Shown: positions 1 through 13,134 of the stretch, in pieces
Layout of the letters: every line of letters starts with the position of its first letter
Position numbering within the stretch: the stretch's first letter is position 1
Assembly (NCBI GenBank): GCA_023053685.1
Contig: JALIGW010000004.1
Location: forward strand, 79,622,861-79,686,860
Direction of reading: 5' to 3'
Source of the DNA: Diadophis punctatus similis
Taxonomy: Eukaryota; Chordata; Lepidosauria; Squamata; Dipsadidae
Length of the DNA: 64,000 bases
The notes under the pieces: model-generated
The model's input: only the letters and a program-made list of their open reading frames with translations
The model's database searches: none
What the model was told of the DNA's origin: nothing
Program-made: the position numbers and the translations under genes

Positions 1-115
1 AGATGGCAGCCCAGTCTCTTCTTGAAAGCTTCCAGGGATGAAGCTCCCACAACTTCTGAAGGCGAAAGCTGTTCCATTGGTTGATTGCTCTCACTCGTTC
101 TCAATGGAAGGATTT
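1..115 (-). mobile_element. CR1 LINE 3' fragment
   Basis: Minus-strand text matches the end of CR1 ORF2 seen more fully at 27537 and 37048 (segment encoding the [14 protein letters not shown] and LEVFKK region). Cut by the window start and degenerate after about 115. Confidence 0.7.
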
Positions 116-267
116 AAAACAGGAGAGAGTTACCAAATACTTCCAGCTTAGTAAATTGTAACCTTAATACTGGTTGGCATTAGTGCAAAGTTTGTTATCT
201 TGCTTCTGTGTCTCGCTTCTATTCTTGGCTTCAAAAGCTAGGCACATCCTTGAAAATATAGAAGAAA

Positions 268-1133
268 CTGTTACCCAGGAATATCAGGCCCCATAGATAA
301 AGGGACCAGAATAGGGAGTTTTCCTGCTTCATAAATCCTGAATCTTGAAAGCATTCTGCAGAATAAACAACTTGGCCAAGGGGGAGGGAGAGCTGCCCCT
401 ACACAAGGCTATAGGAATACTCTATAGATAAGGTGGACAGAGACAGGGACCTAAACAAAGAACACTTTAAAGACCATGTTGGTAACGAACCTTTGTCTCT
501 GATTGGGTAAACTTTGCTTCTATCGGCGTAAAATGTATATAATACTCTGAGCTTCTCTCGCAGAGGGGTGGTTATTCCTTACATCAGGGGCGGGTTGTTC
601 TTACCTCGCTACCGGTGCACTGCATGTCATCGCCGTGTTGCACGCTGCTTGATCCACTCCTTTAACGAAGGGATCTGCGGTTTTTTTTGCGGCAGGTGCG
701 GAAGCAAAATCTCACCAAAATTTTGCGAGGGGACGCGCGCGCGCGATTTTAGCGATTTTTTCGCTAAAAAATCTTGCCAAAATCTCACACATGCGTGCAT
801 CCCCTCTCGAGATTTTGCTTCCAAGCAAAGAAACAAAAAAAAGCGGAAAAATTGCTGAAAAAATATGGTGGCGCGCGACGGACCGGCGAAGACGGCACCG
901 GAGCCGTCATGCGCAAATTCGCAATCCGCCGGTTGCTACCGGTGCCATAGAGTGGATCGCACCGGTAGGAATCCACCACTGCCTTGCATGCATTTTGTCT
1001 GTGTTTTGGAAATAGTATCGCCCAGCCTTTTTGCTTTGGCCAAAGAATAAAAGGCTGTTATTTTTGCAAGCCTCGTCTGGAGTCTCACTCTCTTTGGCAT
1101 CTCAGTGGCTCAGGGAAACTTCTGGGACCTTAC
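268..1133 (+). mobile_element. Probable solo LTR, interrupted by a hAT-like MITE
   Basis: Starts TGTTACCC and ends near CCTTACA. A TATA-like AATGTATATAATAC at about 530 precedes a polyadenylation-type CAAAGAATAAAAGGC at about 1040 and a CT-rich tail, the order expected of U3-R-U5. A 397-bp MITE (585-981) sits inside. No internal retroviral genes and no clear target duplication were found, so the assignment is tentative. Confidence 0.45.
585..981. mobile_element. hAT-like MITE, family B (CAGGGGYGGGTTSYT ends)
   Basis: Ends CAGGGGCGGGTT and AATCCACCACTG. Flanked by CCTTACAT (577-584) and CCTTGCAT (982-989), an 8-bp duplication with one mismatch. The GC-rich interior contains inverted GCGCGCGC and ACCGG motifs. 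Confidence 0.8.
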
Positions 1134-1210
1134 ACCTGGCTCAAACATCCATTTTTTGCAACAGGTGAATACTGAGCCAGGTTATGCTTCATCGCTTGTA
1201 ATACCCGATG

Positions 1211-1473
1211 CAGTGGTGGGTTGCTGCCCAGTTCGGACCGTTTCGCCTGAACCGGTGGCGGACATTTGCCTCCGCTCGCCGAACCGGCAGCGATGGCCAG
1301 CTGGCCACGCCCCCAAAGCGGTCCTCCGATCGCCGCTCCTTGAAAGCGGCTGGCAAAGAACCCTCTGCGCATGCGCAAAGGCTTCTGCGCATGCGCAGAG
1401 GGTCATTTCCCCGACGTGACACACTTCTGACGCGAGGCGACCCTGTAGGGAAGGTAAGTGCAACCCACCCCTG
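1211..1473. mobile_element. hAT-like MITE, family B, with TGCGCATGCGCA hairpin
   Basis: Ends CAGTGGTGGGTTGC and GCAACCCACCCCTG, with target copies ACCCGATG and ACCTGATG (7 of 8). Interior holds a perfect-looking hairpin, arms about 1360-1377 and 1385-1403, made of CTCTGCGCATGCGC and its complement. Confidence 0.85.
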
Positions 1474-1547
1474 ACCTGATGAGCTGGCCAGGCAGTCAGA
1501 GAAAGTGGTACTAAACTCCTGGTTTTTTTTTAATCACCATAAACTAC

Positions 1548-2205
1548 AGTTAGTCCTCGACTTATAACTGTTCATTGAGTGACTGTTCAAAGTTACAATG
1601 ACGCTGAAAAAAAGGGACATGACCAGGGGCGGGTTCCTCTTACCTGCCTACCGGTACGCTGCACGCGCATAATCTCATTTTGCATGCACGCTCGCTACGC
1701 GCGCACATCCCCTTGTGCGATTTTGCTTCCTGTGCATGCGCAGGAAGCAAAAAAGCCCAAAAATTCCAGAAAAAAGATGGCACCGCGCAACGGACCGGCG
1801 AAGACAGCACCGGAGCCGTTGCGCGCAAATTGCGCAATTGGCGGCTCCCTACTGGAACGGCGCACTGGACCGCACCAGTAGGAACCCACCCCTACTTATG
1901 ACCCTTTTCCACACTTAACGATCATTGCATCATTCCCCAGGGTCATGTGATTTGTATTTGAATGCTTGGCAACGGACTCATATTTATGACGGCGGCAGCG
2001 TTCCCCGGGGTCACGTGATCTCCTTTTATGACCTCCTGACAAGCAAAGTCAATGGGGAAGCCAGATTCACTTAATAATTGTGTTATTAACTGAACGACTG
2101 CAGTGATTCGTTGTGGCAACCCAGTGGTCGTAAAATCGGGGCATAACTCTCTTAACTGTAATGCTTAACAACAGAAATGTTGGGCATAGCTGTGGTCATA
2201 ACCTG
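1548..2205 (+). mobile_element. Mariner-like MITE (CAGGTAGTCCTCGACTTA family), interrupted
   Basis: Begins near AGTTAGTCCTCGACTTATAA; the family body (TGACTGTTCAAAGTTACAA, later CACTTAATAA and GGTCGTAAAA) continues on both sides of a family B MITE at 1624-1892. Confidence 0.7.
1624..1892. mobile_element. hAT-like MITE, family B, nested
   Basis: Begins CAGGGGCGGGTTCCTCTTAC and ends TAGGAACCCACCCCT. It splits the surrounding mariner-like MITE. Target copies around it are imperfect (CATGAC versus TATGAC). Confidence 0.75.
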
Positions 2206-2534
2206 AGGATTACCTGTAACACATCTCTCTTCCTACAGTGCTTACTTTATTGTATAATATCTTCTTTATTGACCATATTTCTTTGCAGAGTTCATACCCA
2301 GAAAGCATCTTTTAGCAAAATTATTGCTCAGTACAGCAATTCACACTTAACAGAATTGGGTCCTCCAGAATTCCCTGAGGCTGAAGTTAGTGCTGAATGT
2401 GGCTACAAAGACAGTCTAGCGTAGCACAGAGAATCAAAGACTTGGAAAAATGAACCTTTCTTCCAGTGCAAAATGAGAACTTTGGAGCAAACTTTGGTGC
2501 AGAATGGTATAGTCTCCTGCTTGAGCAGGTGGTT

Positions 2535-3405
2535 ACAGATACAGATTAACAGAGTTGGAAGGGACCTTGTGGATCATCTAGTCTAGCCCCCCCTCCCCGC
2601 CCAAGCAGGAGACCCTACACCAGGGGTGTCAAACTCGAAGGCCCAGAGGCTGGATCCGGCCCGTGGGGTGTTTAGATCTGGCCCGCGGGGCTGCCCTGGA
2701 AACAGTGAAGGACCGGCCCGCAGTGCCTCGGCCAGCGAAAATGAAGCTCAGGAGGGTTGTGTGGGGCCCTCCCGAGTTCCTTTTTCACTGGCAGAGGGTT
2801 GCAGGAGGCCGTCGCAGCCGAAAATGGAGCTCAAGAGCCCGTTTTCACTGGCAGAGCACTCAGGCCACCACAGGCGCCCCCGACACGAGTGACGTCAAGC
2901 TGGCCATGCTCGCCCTGGCCACGCCCACCTTGCGCCCCCCTCTCCGAGGTCAAACACAACCCTGATGCGGCCCTCAATGAGATTGAGTTTGACACCCCTG
3001 CCCTACACCATTTCTGACAGATGGCAGTCCAGTCTCTTCTTGAAAGCTTCCAGTGATGAAGCTGCCACAACTTCTGAAGGCAACTTCTGTTCCATTGGTT
3101 GATTGCTCTCACTGTCAGAAAATTTCTCCTTATTTCCAGGTTAAATCTCTCCTTGATCAGTTTCCATCCATTGTTCCTTGTTTGACCTTCAGGTGCTTTG
3201 GAATATAGCTTGACCCCTTCCTCTCTGTGGCAGCCCCTCAAGTATTGGAAGACTGCTATCATGTCTCCCCTGGTCCTTCTCTTCACTAGACTAGCCATGC
3301 CCAGTTCCTGCAACCATCCATCGTATGTTTTAGCCTCCAGTCCCCTGATCATCTTGGTTGCTCTCCTCTGCACTCTTTCTAGAGTCTCAACATCTTTTTT
3401 ATAGT
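2535..3405 (-). mobile_element. CR1 LINE ORF2 3' end, split by a hAT-like element
   Basis: Two pieces, 2535-2620 (3' tail, GAGTTGGAAGGGACCTTG) and 3009-3405, are one CR1 copy broken by the hAT-like insertion at 2621-3000. The minus-strand open frame reads [40 protein letters not shown], which is the conserved end of CR1 ORF2. No gene. Confidence 0.85.
2621..3000 (+). mobile_element. hAT-like MITE, family A (CAGGGGTGTCAAACTC ends)
   Basis: Starts CAGGGGTGTCAAACTC and ends GAGTTTGACACCCCTG, a perfect 16-bp inverted terminal repeat. The 8-bp target CCCTACAC is duplicated exactly (2613-2620 and 3001-3008). No transposase, so non-autonomous. Confidence 0.92.
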
Positions 3406-3996
<591 letters not shown>

Positions 3997-3999
3997 AAT

Positions 4000-5486
4000 G
4001 TTTTTTATTTTTAAACATATATCAATATCATCAATATCATTGCATGGCAGTGTGGTGTCTGAGTGTCATTCATTTTGATACAAAACCAATATTAATACAA
4101 ATAAAAGTTACTACATTAGTCAAACTTACATGGTCTAATGTTAGTATACATATTTATATCAGCACATATTCCTTCATTTTTCAATTATTCAATATTTGCT
4201 ACATCCTTCTAATAGTCATAACATTGTTCTTGGGCATATCTGATAACATCCTTTTTCAAAATCTAATCTTAACCTCAAACGTTCACTTTAAATGTGTTAT
4301 GTAAAAATATGTATAACAATATTCCCCCTGTTTCTAATTTCTTACTCTATTCTAATTCTCGGTACAACCAATCTTTTTTTTTTAAATATCCTTTCTATCC
4401 ATCATCTCTCACCCTATTGGAAGTTTCACTTCTTCACTTTTTAACTTGCCTCCCATACTCCTCCCTTGGGTCCTCATCTACATCTTTCATTTTCAACCCA
4501 ACCATTATTTCCATTCCCACTATTTTTTGCTGCCAGTCTACCCACGGGTCTGCCAAATCCTGTGTCTTTTTTCCAAAAATATTTTTCGATGTAGTGAATT
4601 CCATTTTTCTACCACCTAATATATATTCTCCCAACTTTATTTCACCCAACTTTACTATCTCCTCTTTCTTTTCTCCTTGTTCCATTTGTTGTGTGGTCTG
4701 TTCTATCTCATCCTCTAAGCTTCCGGTTATTTCCCGTTTCCTGGATTTTATTATCTTGATTCATTATTCATTGTTGCACGTTTTCTGTCTTTCCAGTTAT
4801 GTCATGTAGTAAAATCCTTTATCTCTTTGAAGTGCCCCATCATAGTGTCATAAATGTTTTGGAGTAACAGCATAGTTTCTTTTCGAAGTGCCTCCGATTC
4901 TTCCTGAAGAGCCATCTTGCCTTGTCTTAAAAAGTCCAAATAATACTCAATGTTCTGTCAGTAATCTGTCATCCCTCTAGAGTTTATCCTTTCTGACTTC
5001 CCAAAGCCAGCAGATTCCTAAATCTTAACAACATTGTTCATCAGGAGATGCAATAATTATGGTTCTTTATATCCCAGTTAGTCAGTAGGTTCCATTTATA
5101 CAGTCCAGGGGTTTTTCCAAATAACTCTTCAGATCTGCTCTTTAAATTGCTAATGAGTTCCAGTATTCAAAGTTATTTCATTAGATAGCCTCCAGGTTTT
5201 CAAGGTTGATCCTCTAGTAACCATAAAGTAGATACGTATATAGAACAGTAGATAATACAGCAGACCTCCTACCCTGAAGGTTTAATTCACACCGTTCAAT
5301 GTGTGTACGTAAAACATGTTTTAAATCTTCATCAGATTTGAGATCTAGAACTCCAAACAAGCTTAAGGAAGGTGCCACACCCTGATATTTATCATTTATT
5401 TCCAAAAAGGTTCCAGCCTCTTGTTTATCATCAATTTTGCAATTATGTAAGACCCTCACCTTAGCTAGGTTGGATATTTATGCACA
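4000..5486 (-). mobile_element. Possible L1-like ORF1/5' region relic
   Basis: AT-rich with purine-rich minus strand. A minus frame at 4434-4685 contains KKTQDLADPWVDWQQKIVGM, which looks coding-derived and is flanked by further frame pieces such as LQEESEALRKETMLLLQN. The style suggests an L1 ORF1 relic, but I cannot confirm it. No intact gene. Confidence 0.3.
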
Positions 5487-5851
5487 GGTAGTCCTCCTCC
5501 TTACAACCACAATGGAACCCAAAATTTATTTTGCTAAGTGAAACATTTGTTAAGTGAGTTCTGCCCCATTTTATGACTTTTTTTGGCCACTGTTGTTAAG
5601 TGAATTACTGCAACTGATAAGTTAGTAACCCGGTTGTTAAGTGAAATCTGGCTTGTTAAGTGAATCTGGACAATACAGTGGACATAAATATGAACCAGTT
5701 GCCAGGCATCTGAATTTTGATTGTGTGACCATGGGGATGCTGCAACTGTTGTAAGTGTGAAAAATGGTCATAAATCCCTTATTCCAATGCCGTTGTAACT
5801 TCAAATGGTCACTAAATGAACTGCTGTAAGTCGAGGACTATTTGTATTTGC
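5487..5851 (+). mobile_element. Mariner-like MITE (CAGGTAGTCCTCGACTTA family)
   Basis: Begins CAGGTAGTCCTCCTCC and ends GTCGAGGACTATTTGTA, with the family's internal text (GTTAAGTGAATCTGGCTTG region). Confidence 0.75.
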
Positions 5852-6677
5852 ATCTGTGTACGCGTTCCCATCCCTTTCATTTTGAAACACATTTGAAACA
5901 AAAGTTTGTATTAAAATGCTCAATCTCAAACCTTAACCATATGTTGAATGGTTTTATTTCATAATGCCCAATTCCCCACAGCTTTGGTGCATTTTTTAAA
6001 AATGTCCTGTGTTATTTTAACGATTTTAGCACAAACTTGCCGGTCAAAAATGTTCTTTGCTTAAAAAAAGATCTGCGTCCTGAAGAGCAAGGGAAAACTG
6101 CATGAAATTCAGTTTTTTAGCGATTCATCTGCGTACTTTCTATTCTCGTCGAAGATCACAGTTTAATTTCGTGCAGCACGTGTGAACTTACAGGTGGCAA
6201 TGGCATTTAAGGGCTATTTGTTGTTGTTGAGTTTTAGTACACAGGTTGTTACTTGTGTTATCTCTTCTACACCTCAATGAACCAATCACTGATCCCATCT
6301 TGAAAACCAGATGCTGGCATTAATGTCTCCACTTTTAGTAAGCATGATGGGGCAAGACAGCTCTTGCCAGTTGGCGTGTTGGGTAGGTGGGAAGGCAGGT
6401 TTGAGATAGTATCCAGGCTCTAGGGCATGAATGTACCACCTGGTGAACATCCATGTTATATTACCGATTCATAACAGTGCAACTTTTGCATGTGAAAAAT
6501 AACTTTCCCAGTGTAGTTCTGAAAATCCAAATGCCACATAGATTCATTGACAAGAAGTGAATTTTCCAAAGTTCAATATGAGATATAGAACTAGGAGTTA
6601 AGTTTCAACCAGGAGTCAGCAACTTGTGGCTCTCCAAATATCTATATACAGGTATATACAAATGTTGTTGATTTTAC
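5852..6677. other. No recognised feature (RELN 3' flank)
   Basis: No conserved frame, terminal repeat or long simple repeat seen. Confidence 0.4.
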
Positions 6678-7494
6678 AGGTAGTCCTCGATTTGCAGTTC
6701 ATTTAGTGACCATCAGAAGTTACAACGGCACAGAAAAAAATAACTTATGAATGTTTTTCACACTAACCACTGTTGCAGCATCCCAAGGGTGGGCTTCAAA
6801 AATTTTAGCAAGGGGTTCTCTGCCCGGTTGCTGGGTGAGCGTGGCCATGGTGGGCGTGGCCTAGTCAGCCTCCTGCACCATGGGGGGGGGGCATTTTCAC
6901 CCTCCCCGGGCTCCAGAGGCTTGCCTTGAGCCTCTGGGAGGGCGAAAACGGCCTCCCAAGGCTCCAGAGGCCCTCTGGGGCCATTTCTGGTCTTCCTGAA
7001 CTTCCGGTAGGCCCGTTTTTCGCCCTCCCCAAGCCTCCGTGTGCGCCCTGCACTTACCTGCATCCAAAACGGGCAGCGCGTGGAATCCTGGGAGGGGAGG
7101 GGTGGGCGGGGCCAGCCAGGAGTGGGATTTGGGAGTTCTATGAACTAACTGCACAGAATCTTAGCTAGAGGTTCTCCCGAACCCCCGCGAACCCCCAGCA
7201 GCCCACCCCTGCAGCATCCCTGTGGTCACCTGATCAAAATTTGGCTGTCTGGCAATTGGTTCGTGTTTATGACGATTGCAGTGTCCTGGTTTCACGATTA
7301 CTTTTTGTAAACTTCTGAGAAGCCAAGTCAATGGGGAAGCCAGATTCACTTAACAACCGTGTTACTAACTTAACAGCTACAGTGATTCACTTGAGGCCAA
7401 GAAAGGTTGTAAAACTGGGCCAAACTCACTTAACAAATGTCTCACTTAGCAACAGAAATTTTTGGACTCCATTGTGGTCGCAAGTCGAGGATAC
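6678..7494 (-). mobile_element. Mariner-like MITE, interrupted by family B hAT-like MITE
   Basis: Left part 6678-6783 (CAGGTAGTCCTCGATTTGC) and right part 7212-7494 (ends CAAGTCGAGGAT) are one element; the insertion 6784-7211 duplicated CAGCATCC exactly on both sides. Confidence 0.8.
6784..7211. mobile_element. hAT-like MITE, family B, nested
   Basis: Starts CAAGGGTGGGCTTC and ends CAGCCCACCCCTG, with perfect 8-bp target duplication CAGCATCC. The interior repeats CCTCCC and GGCTCCAGAGGC blocks. Confidence 0.88.
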
Positions 7495-7529
7495 TAAAAC
7501 TCTCATGTCTGTAACCTTTAACTTTTAAC

Positions 7530-7600
7530 AGATTAACAGAGTTGGAAGGGACCTTGCAGGTCATCTAGTCCATCCCGCCCCCGCCCAAGCAGGAGACTCT
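7530..7600 (-). mobile_element. CR1 LINE 3' tail fragment
   Basis: GAGTTGGAAGGGACCTTGCA followed by CAAGCAGGAGACTCTA is the complement of the CR1 3' tail. Confidence 0.75.
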
Positions 7601-8373
7601 ACTATTGGCTGACTTAAAAATAAAATAAATAAATAAACTTACAAAATCTGGGGGGCCACGACTCCCAAGGAATCAAAATTTGGCCAGTTTTATAAAACAT
7701 TTGATGAGGTAAAAATGATAATAATAAAGCATTTTATGATGTAATGCAAAGTCATAAACCATTTCCTCAGCTCAGCTCCTGAGGTTTGGCTGTGCTAATG
7801 CTGTTCGGCGTGGACGTCTTTCAAGGAAGATACTGTACATCTCTGAACAGCTCCCTGAATTTTTTAAAAAACGTTTAAAGTACATTATAAGCTCTGACAT
7901 TGTTGAAATCATTGAGGAATCTGGTAAAAAGAAAATATTTCTGAAAAGTGAATCCAAGAGATTGTAGGTTGTCTAGTTGTAAATTAATTTCCCAACCAGC
8001 ATGGGTAAAATACACTGGGAGTTAGCTGAATAGTCACAATCTGCCTCATACTTCAGGGGAAAATACACCCATGGTTATCTTGCTAATCCGGGGAGCGATG
8101 AGCAACTAATTTTCTGAATTTGGACTATCTGGGCTATGTCAGTTTACACAAACATGGTATCAGAAATAGTTAAATTAAAGCAAAGTGCAAAAGTACTTTG
8201 TGATACGGCCTATATATGTCCTACCTTAGCAGAAAAAAGCCAAATATTTTTTCACTAACTGTCATCTGATTCTTTTGTTTTATTCATCATAACAAAATTC
8301 AGAACAAGGGCATCACATGTAGACACAGGGATCAATATTATGACCCAGAGTGGAAAAATCCCTCATAGGTTTA
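7601..8373. other. No recognised feature (RELN 3' flank)
   Basis: AT-rich, no recognisable repeat termini or coding sequence. Confidence 0.4.
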
Positions 8374-8542
8374 AGAGCTCAGGAGCCGGTTTTCTCTGGC
8401 AGAGCGCTCGGGCCACCACAGGTGCCCCCGACACGAGTGACGGCGAACTGGCCACACCCACCCTGGCTACGCCCACCTTGGTCCCCCAAGGTCAAACACA
8501 ACCCTGATGCGGCCCTCAATGAAATCGAGTTTGACACCCCTG
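8374..8542 (+). mobile_element. hAT-like MITE, family A, 3' end only
   Basis: Contains the family's CCCGACACGAGTGACG stretch and ends GAGTTTGACACCCCTG. The 5' terminal repeat is absent, so the copy is truncated. Confidence 0.8.
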
Positions 8543-8575
8543 ATCTAGCATGTAACTATCTATCATTATAATCTC

Positions 8576-9606
<1,031 letters not shown>

Positions 9607-9624
9607 CTATCATCTCCTACATTT

Positions 9625-9835
9625 ATTATTTTTTCAAATAACTCAAGGTAACAGACCCACACAATACTTCTTTCCCTTCCTATTTTCCCCATAACCACCA
9701 CCTGTGAGGTGGGTTGGGCTGAGAGAGAGTGACTGGCCCAAGGTCACTCAGATGGCTTTCACGGCTAAGGCAGGACTAGAACTCATGGTCTCCTGGTTTC
9801 TAGCCCGGTGCATTAACCACTAGACCAAACTGGAA
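9625..9835 (-). mobile_element. tRNA-derived SINE, single-unit form
   Basis: Minus strand starts TTTGGTCTAGTGGTTAATGC and contains a B-box-like GAGTTCTAGTCCTGCC, followed by CCCAACCCACCTCACAGG and a STTTATTATTTT-type end. It is the form without the 67-bp tandem duplication seen at three other loci. Confidence 0.75.
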
Positions 9836-9849
9836 TGAATGTAAATTAG

Positions 9850-10503
9850 TTTTGAAATGATTTTTTTCCAGCTCTAGCCTCTCACCCACATGAAAGAACT
9901 GTGAGTTCAAGGTAAATAATGTTTATATTAAACACACTGCATAATATTTCATGTACTACGGAAATTGTGGTAGGAATGACTTTAAAAGTCCTTTTACAGG
10001 AGCCCCTATTTCTCCACCCAAACTCTCAGGCAAAAGATGTTTATATTAAATACACTTCTGAGGTTCAGTTAGGGGTGAATTTAAATGATTTTTGAAGTCA
10101 TTGTTAGAAAGGTCTTTGAAAGAACTGGAGCTTTAAGGCGATTAATGTTATAATAACTACACTGGATGACTGTATTATATGCTTTCTCTGTAACATCAAA
10201 TCCTCAATACGTGTCATTTGGTTTGGCTGATCTGCAAGTAAAATTAAACCCAAGAAATGCTATTTATTTTTCTGAAACTACAGACATTTCTCTTCGTATT
10301 AGACAGAACACTATAGCAATTCTATCAATCTTGGTATGAAATGGAGAATATAGTATGCCTTCTCAATCCATCAGTTTAAAATTGTGAGGGTTTAAGAATG
10401 GAAAACAGAATTAAATCTTCTTTATTTGTCATTTGCATTGGATTATGAAATGTACACTATTTTACTACGCTTGTGTAAACATCACAGGTGAAGGGGTGGA
10501 AAT
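9850..10503. other. No recognised feature (RELN 3' flank)
   Basis: AT-rich sequence with two loosely similar stretches (AATGTTTATATTAAACACA at about 9918 and a related one at about 10040). No coding signal. Confidence 0.4.
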
Positions 10504-10747
10504 CAGAGTTGGTATTCAGCCGGTTCGGACCGGTTCAGGCGAATTGGTAGTGGCAACCTGCATGTGGGACTGCCCACCTGCCCGTGTGCAATCCTGTCCT
10601 ATATCGCTTTGTTGTTTGACGTCGCACACATGCGCGGACGGCGCATGCAAATAAATTGCCATGTTTTGTGATGCTGCACGTGTGCGTGCGCGTCACATTT
10701 CCAGTGCTGGGCGAACCGGTTGTCACAGTATGTGAAGCCCACCTCTG
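10504..10747. mobile_element. hAT-like MITE, family B
   Basis: Perfect 8-bp target duplication GTGGAAAT (10496-10503 and 10748-10755). Ends CAGAGTTGGTATTC and GAAGCCCACCTCTG; CGGTTCGGACCGGTTC near the left end. Confidence 0.85.
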
Positions 10748-10802
10748 GTGGAAATGTCTGTGTTTTATATCCATGTCTCTAGCTGAAAATGTATGTCTAT
10801 AG

Positions 10803-10870
10803 AACAGAGAGTTGGAAGAGACCTTGGAGGTCTTCTAGTCCAACCCCCTGCTCAAGCAGGAGGTCCTATA
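10803..10870 (-). mobile_element. CR1 LINE 3' tail fragment
   Basis: GAGTTGGAAGAGACCTTGGA, TCTAGTCCAACCCCCTGCTC, complement of the CR1 tail; interrupted at its right by a family C element. Confidence 0.75.
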
Positions 10871-11458
10871 CTTGTGAGGGAGAACCTATGGCACGCGTGC
10901 CACAGGTGGCACGCGGAGCCATCTCTGCGGGCACGCGAGCCGTTGCCCTAGATCAGCTCCAGCGCGCATGTGCATGTGCCGGCCAGCTGATTTTCGGCTG
11001 GCCACGCCCATGCCATACCTCCCCTCCCAGGAATGTCCACGCGGCCCGTTTTGGATGCCAGGTAAGTACAGGGCTCGCGCGGAGGCTCTGGGAGGGCAAA
11101 AACGGGTCTCCCGGAAGTGCGAAAATGGGCCGTTTCTGGAAATCCTCTGGAGCCTGGGGAAGGCAAAAAGCAGGCCTACTGGAAGTCCAGAAATGTGCCA
11201 TATCCAGCCTCCGGAGGCTTCATGGAGCCTGCTAGGCCCAAAATGGGGTGCGGGGGGGTGTCATGCGCGCATGCGCAGGAGGCATGGGAGCGTGGGGAGG
11301 GTTGTGCACACATGCACAGGGGGGGCGGGGCAGCATGGGGGGTCGCACGCGCATGCATGGAAGGGCACACGGAGGGGCATTGCAATATGGGTGCGGGCAC
11401 GCGCATGCAATGGCACACACACGCTTTCGGCACACGAGGAAAAAAGGGTTAGCCATCA
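10871..11458. mobile_element. hAT-like MITE, family C (GTGATGGCGAACC ends)
   Basis: Left end reads GAGAACCTATGGCACGCGTG and right end GGGTTAGCCATCAC, matching the more complete copies at 48550 and 56928. GC-rich with many CpG. Target duplication not clear. Confidence 0.65.
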
Positions 11459-11714
11459 CTATATCACATCATCACACCAATTAAGTAATTGTTTTATAAT
11501 CGGGCTAAGCCGTAGATGTTGCAATGCAATGAAAGTCAGTACATTCTTTTCTATCTCTCTCGGTGTACATTGCCAAATGTTAAGTGCATTCTAATAGATA
11601 TCTTAATATTACAAAATGTGCTGCGTAAGATATTTTAGGAATCACAGAGAGGAAATTCCCCTCTGCTTTCTAACAGAAACATCAGGAGTCACGTGGTGAG
11701 TTTGTTTATTGTCT

Positions 11715-11903
<189 letters not shown>

Positions 11904-11904
11904 A

Positions 11905-12387
11905 TCTATCTGCATCCCACCTTTATTATTTTTACAAGTAACTCAAGGAGGCAAACAACTCAACTTACCATCGTCCTTCCTCCTATTTTCCCCACAACAA
12001 GCCTGTGAGGTGGGTTGGGCTGAGATTGATTGGCCCAAAGTCGCCCAACTGGCTTTCAGGCCTAAAGCGGGACTAGAACTCACCGTCTCCTGGTGATTGG
12101 CCCAAAGTCGCCCAACTGGCTTTCAGGCCTAAAGCGGGACTAGAATTCACCGTCTCCTGGTGATTGGCCCAAAGTCGCCCAACTGGCTTTCAGGCCTAAA
12201 GCGGGACTAGAATTCACCGTCTCCTGGTGAATGGCCCAAAGTCGCCCAACTGGCTTTCGTGCCTAAAGCAGGACTAGAACTCACAGTCTCCTGGTGATTG
12301 ACCCAAATTCACCCAACTGGCTTTCAGGCCTAAAGCAGGATTAGAATTCACAATCTCTTTTTCTAGCCTGGTGCCTTAACCATTACA
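11905..12387 (-). mobile_element. tRNA-derived SINE with five 67-bp internal tandem units
   Basis: Same SINE as at 9625, but its segment with the B-box-like motif is repeated. TGGCCCAAAGTCGCCCAACT or close variants recur at 12031, 12098, 12165, 12232 and 12299, exactly 67 bases apart. Unit 4 has CTTTCGTGCC and unit 5 has TGACCCAAATT, so the array is diverging. Confidence 0.9.
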
Positions 12388-12396
12388 CCAAACTAT

Positions 12397-12483
<87 letters not shown>

Positions 12484-12530
12484 TATTTCTATGCCGCCCA
12501 ACTCCCTAGGGACTCTGGGCGGCTCACAAC
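12388..12530 (-). mobile_element. (TTTA)n and L2-type LINE 3' tail
   Basis: About 95 bases of TTTA repeat followed by TATGCCGCCCAACTCCCTAG, the complement of the tail also seen at 51200-51260. Confidence 0.7.
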
Positions 12531-12721
12531 AATCTAGTTCTATCTAGTTCCAATATAAATACCATGCAAGTATTATTAATTAAATTGTTTATGATCTGTA
12601 TCTGTAGAAACTCTCCCAATTTCACCACACTAAATGTTCTAGTTTCCCTGCACAGATGTAGAACGTCTGAAAAGTTACATTTGCTTCCGGAGAAAAATGT
12701 CACACATAGAGCCGTCAGATA

Positions 12722-12965
12722 TTTCATGTCTGTGGAGATTCTCGGTCATCCAGGTCATGGTTTCACAAGGCAAGTGGACTTTGTTTTTTTTCCTTGAAGA
12801 CGTTTCGCTTCTCGTCCAAGAAGCTTCTTCGGTTCTGTCAGAAGTTCTGTCAGAAATCAGAACCGAAGAAGCTTCTTGGATGAGAAGTGAAACGTCTTCA
12901 AGGAAAAAAAACAAAGTCCAGCTGCCTTTTGAAAAACCACCTTTGGGACAGTCAGTCACAGGATC
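12722..12965. mobile_element. Palindromic repeat element (GAAGCTTCTTGGATGAGAAG family)
   Basis: Arms about 12780-12841 and 12856-12918 are near-perfect inverted copies around GAAGCTTCTTCGGTTCTG. Outer parts read GGAGATTCTCGGTCATCCAG and GGACAGTCAGTCAC. The family recurs at 35514 and 61371. Superfamily unknown. Confidence 0.75.
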
Positions 12966-13134
12966 TTGCTAATATTCCCATTTTTCTGAATTGTGGGCTT
13001 TTCCTTTTCCTTAATGCAAATTTCCTCATCAACGTATGACCGTAAAAAAAAAAATCACGTTTTTCTCTGAAGTAAATTCTGCTCCTTCTCCTTGGTATAA
13101 AATTGTGAGGGTAAAAAAAAAAGAATTCCACCTA

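Noticed and set aside
4434..4685. 83-codon minus frame as a conserved gene
   Set aside because: No start context or splice sites, lies in AT-rich relic DNA and looks like a LINE ORF1 remnant.
12031..12365. Regular 67-base repeats resembling a CRISPR array
   Set aside because: No alternating spacers, eukaryotic context, and the unit is an internal SINE segment. The same applies to 38122-38700.
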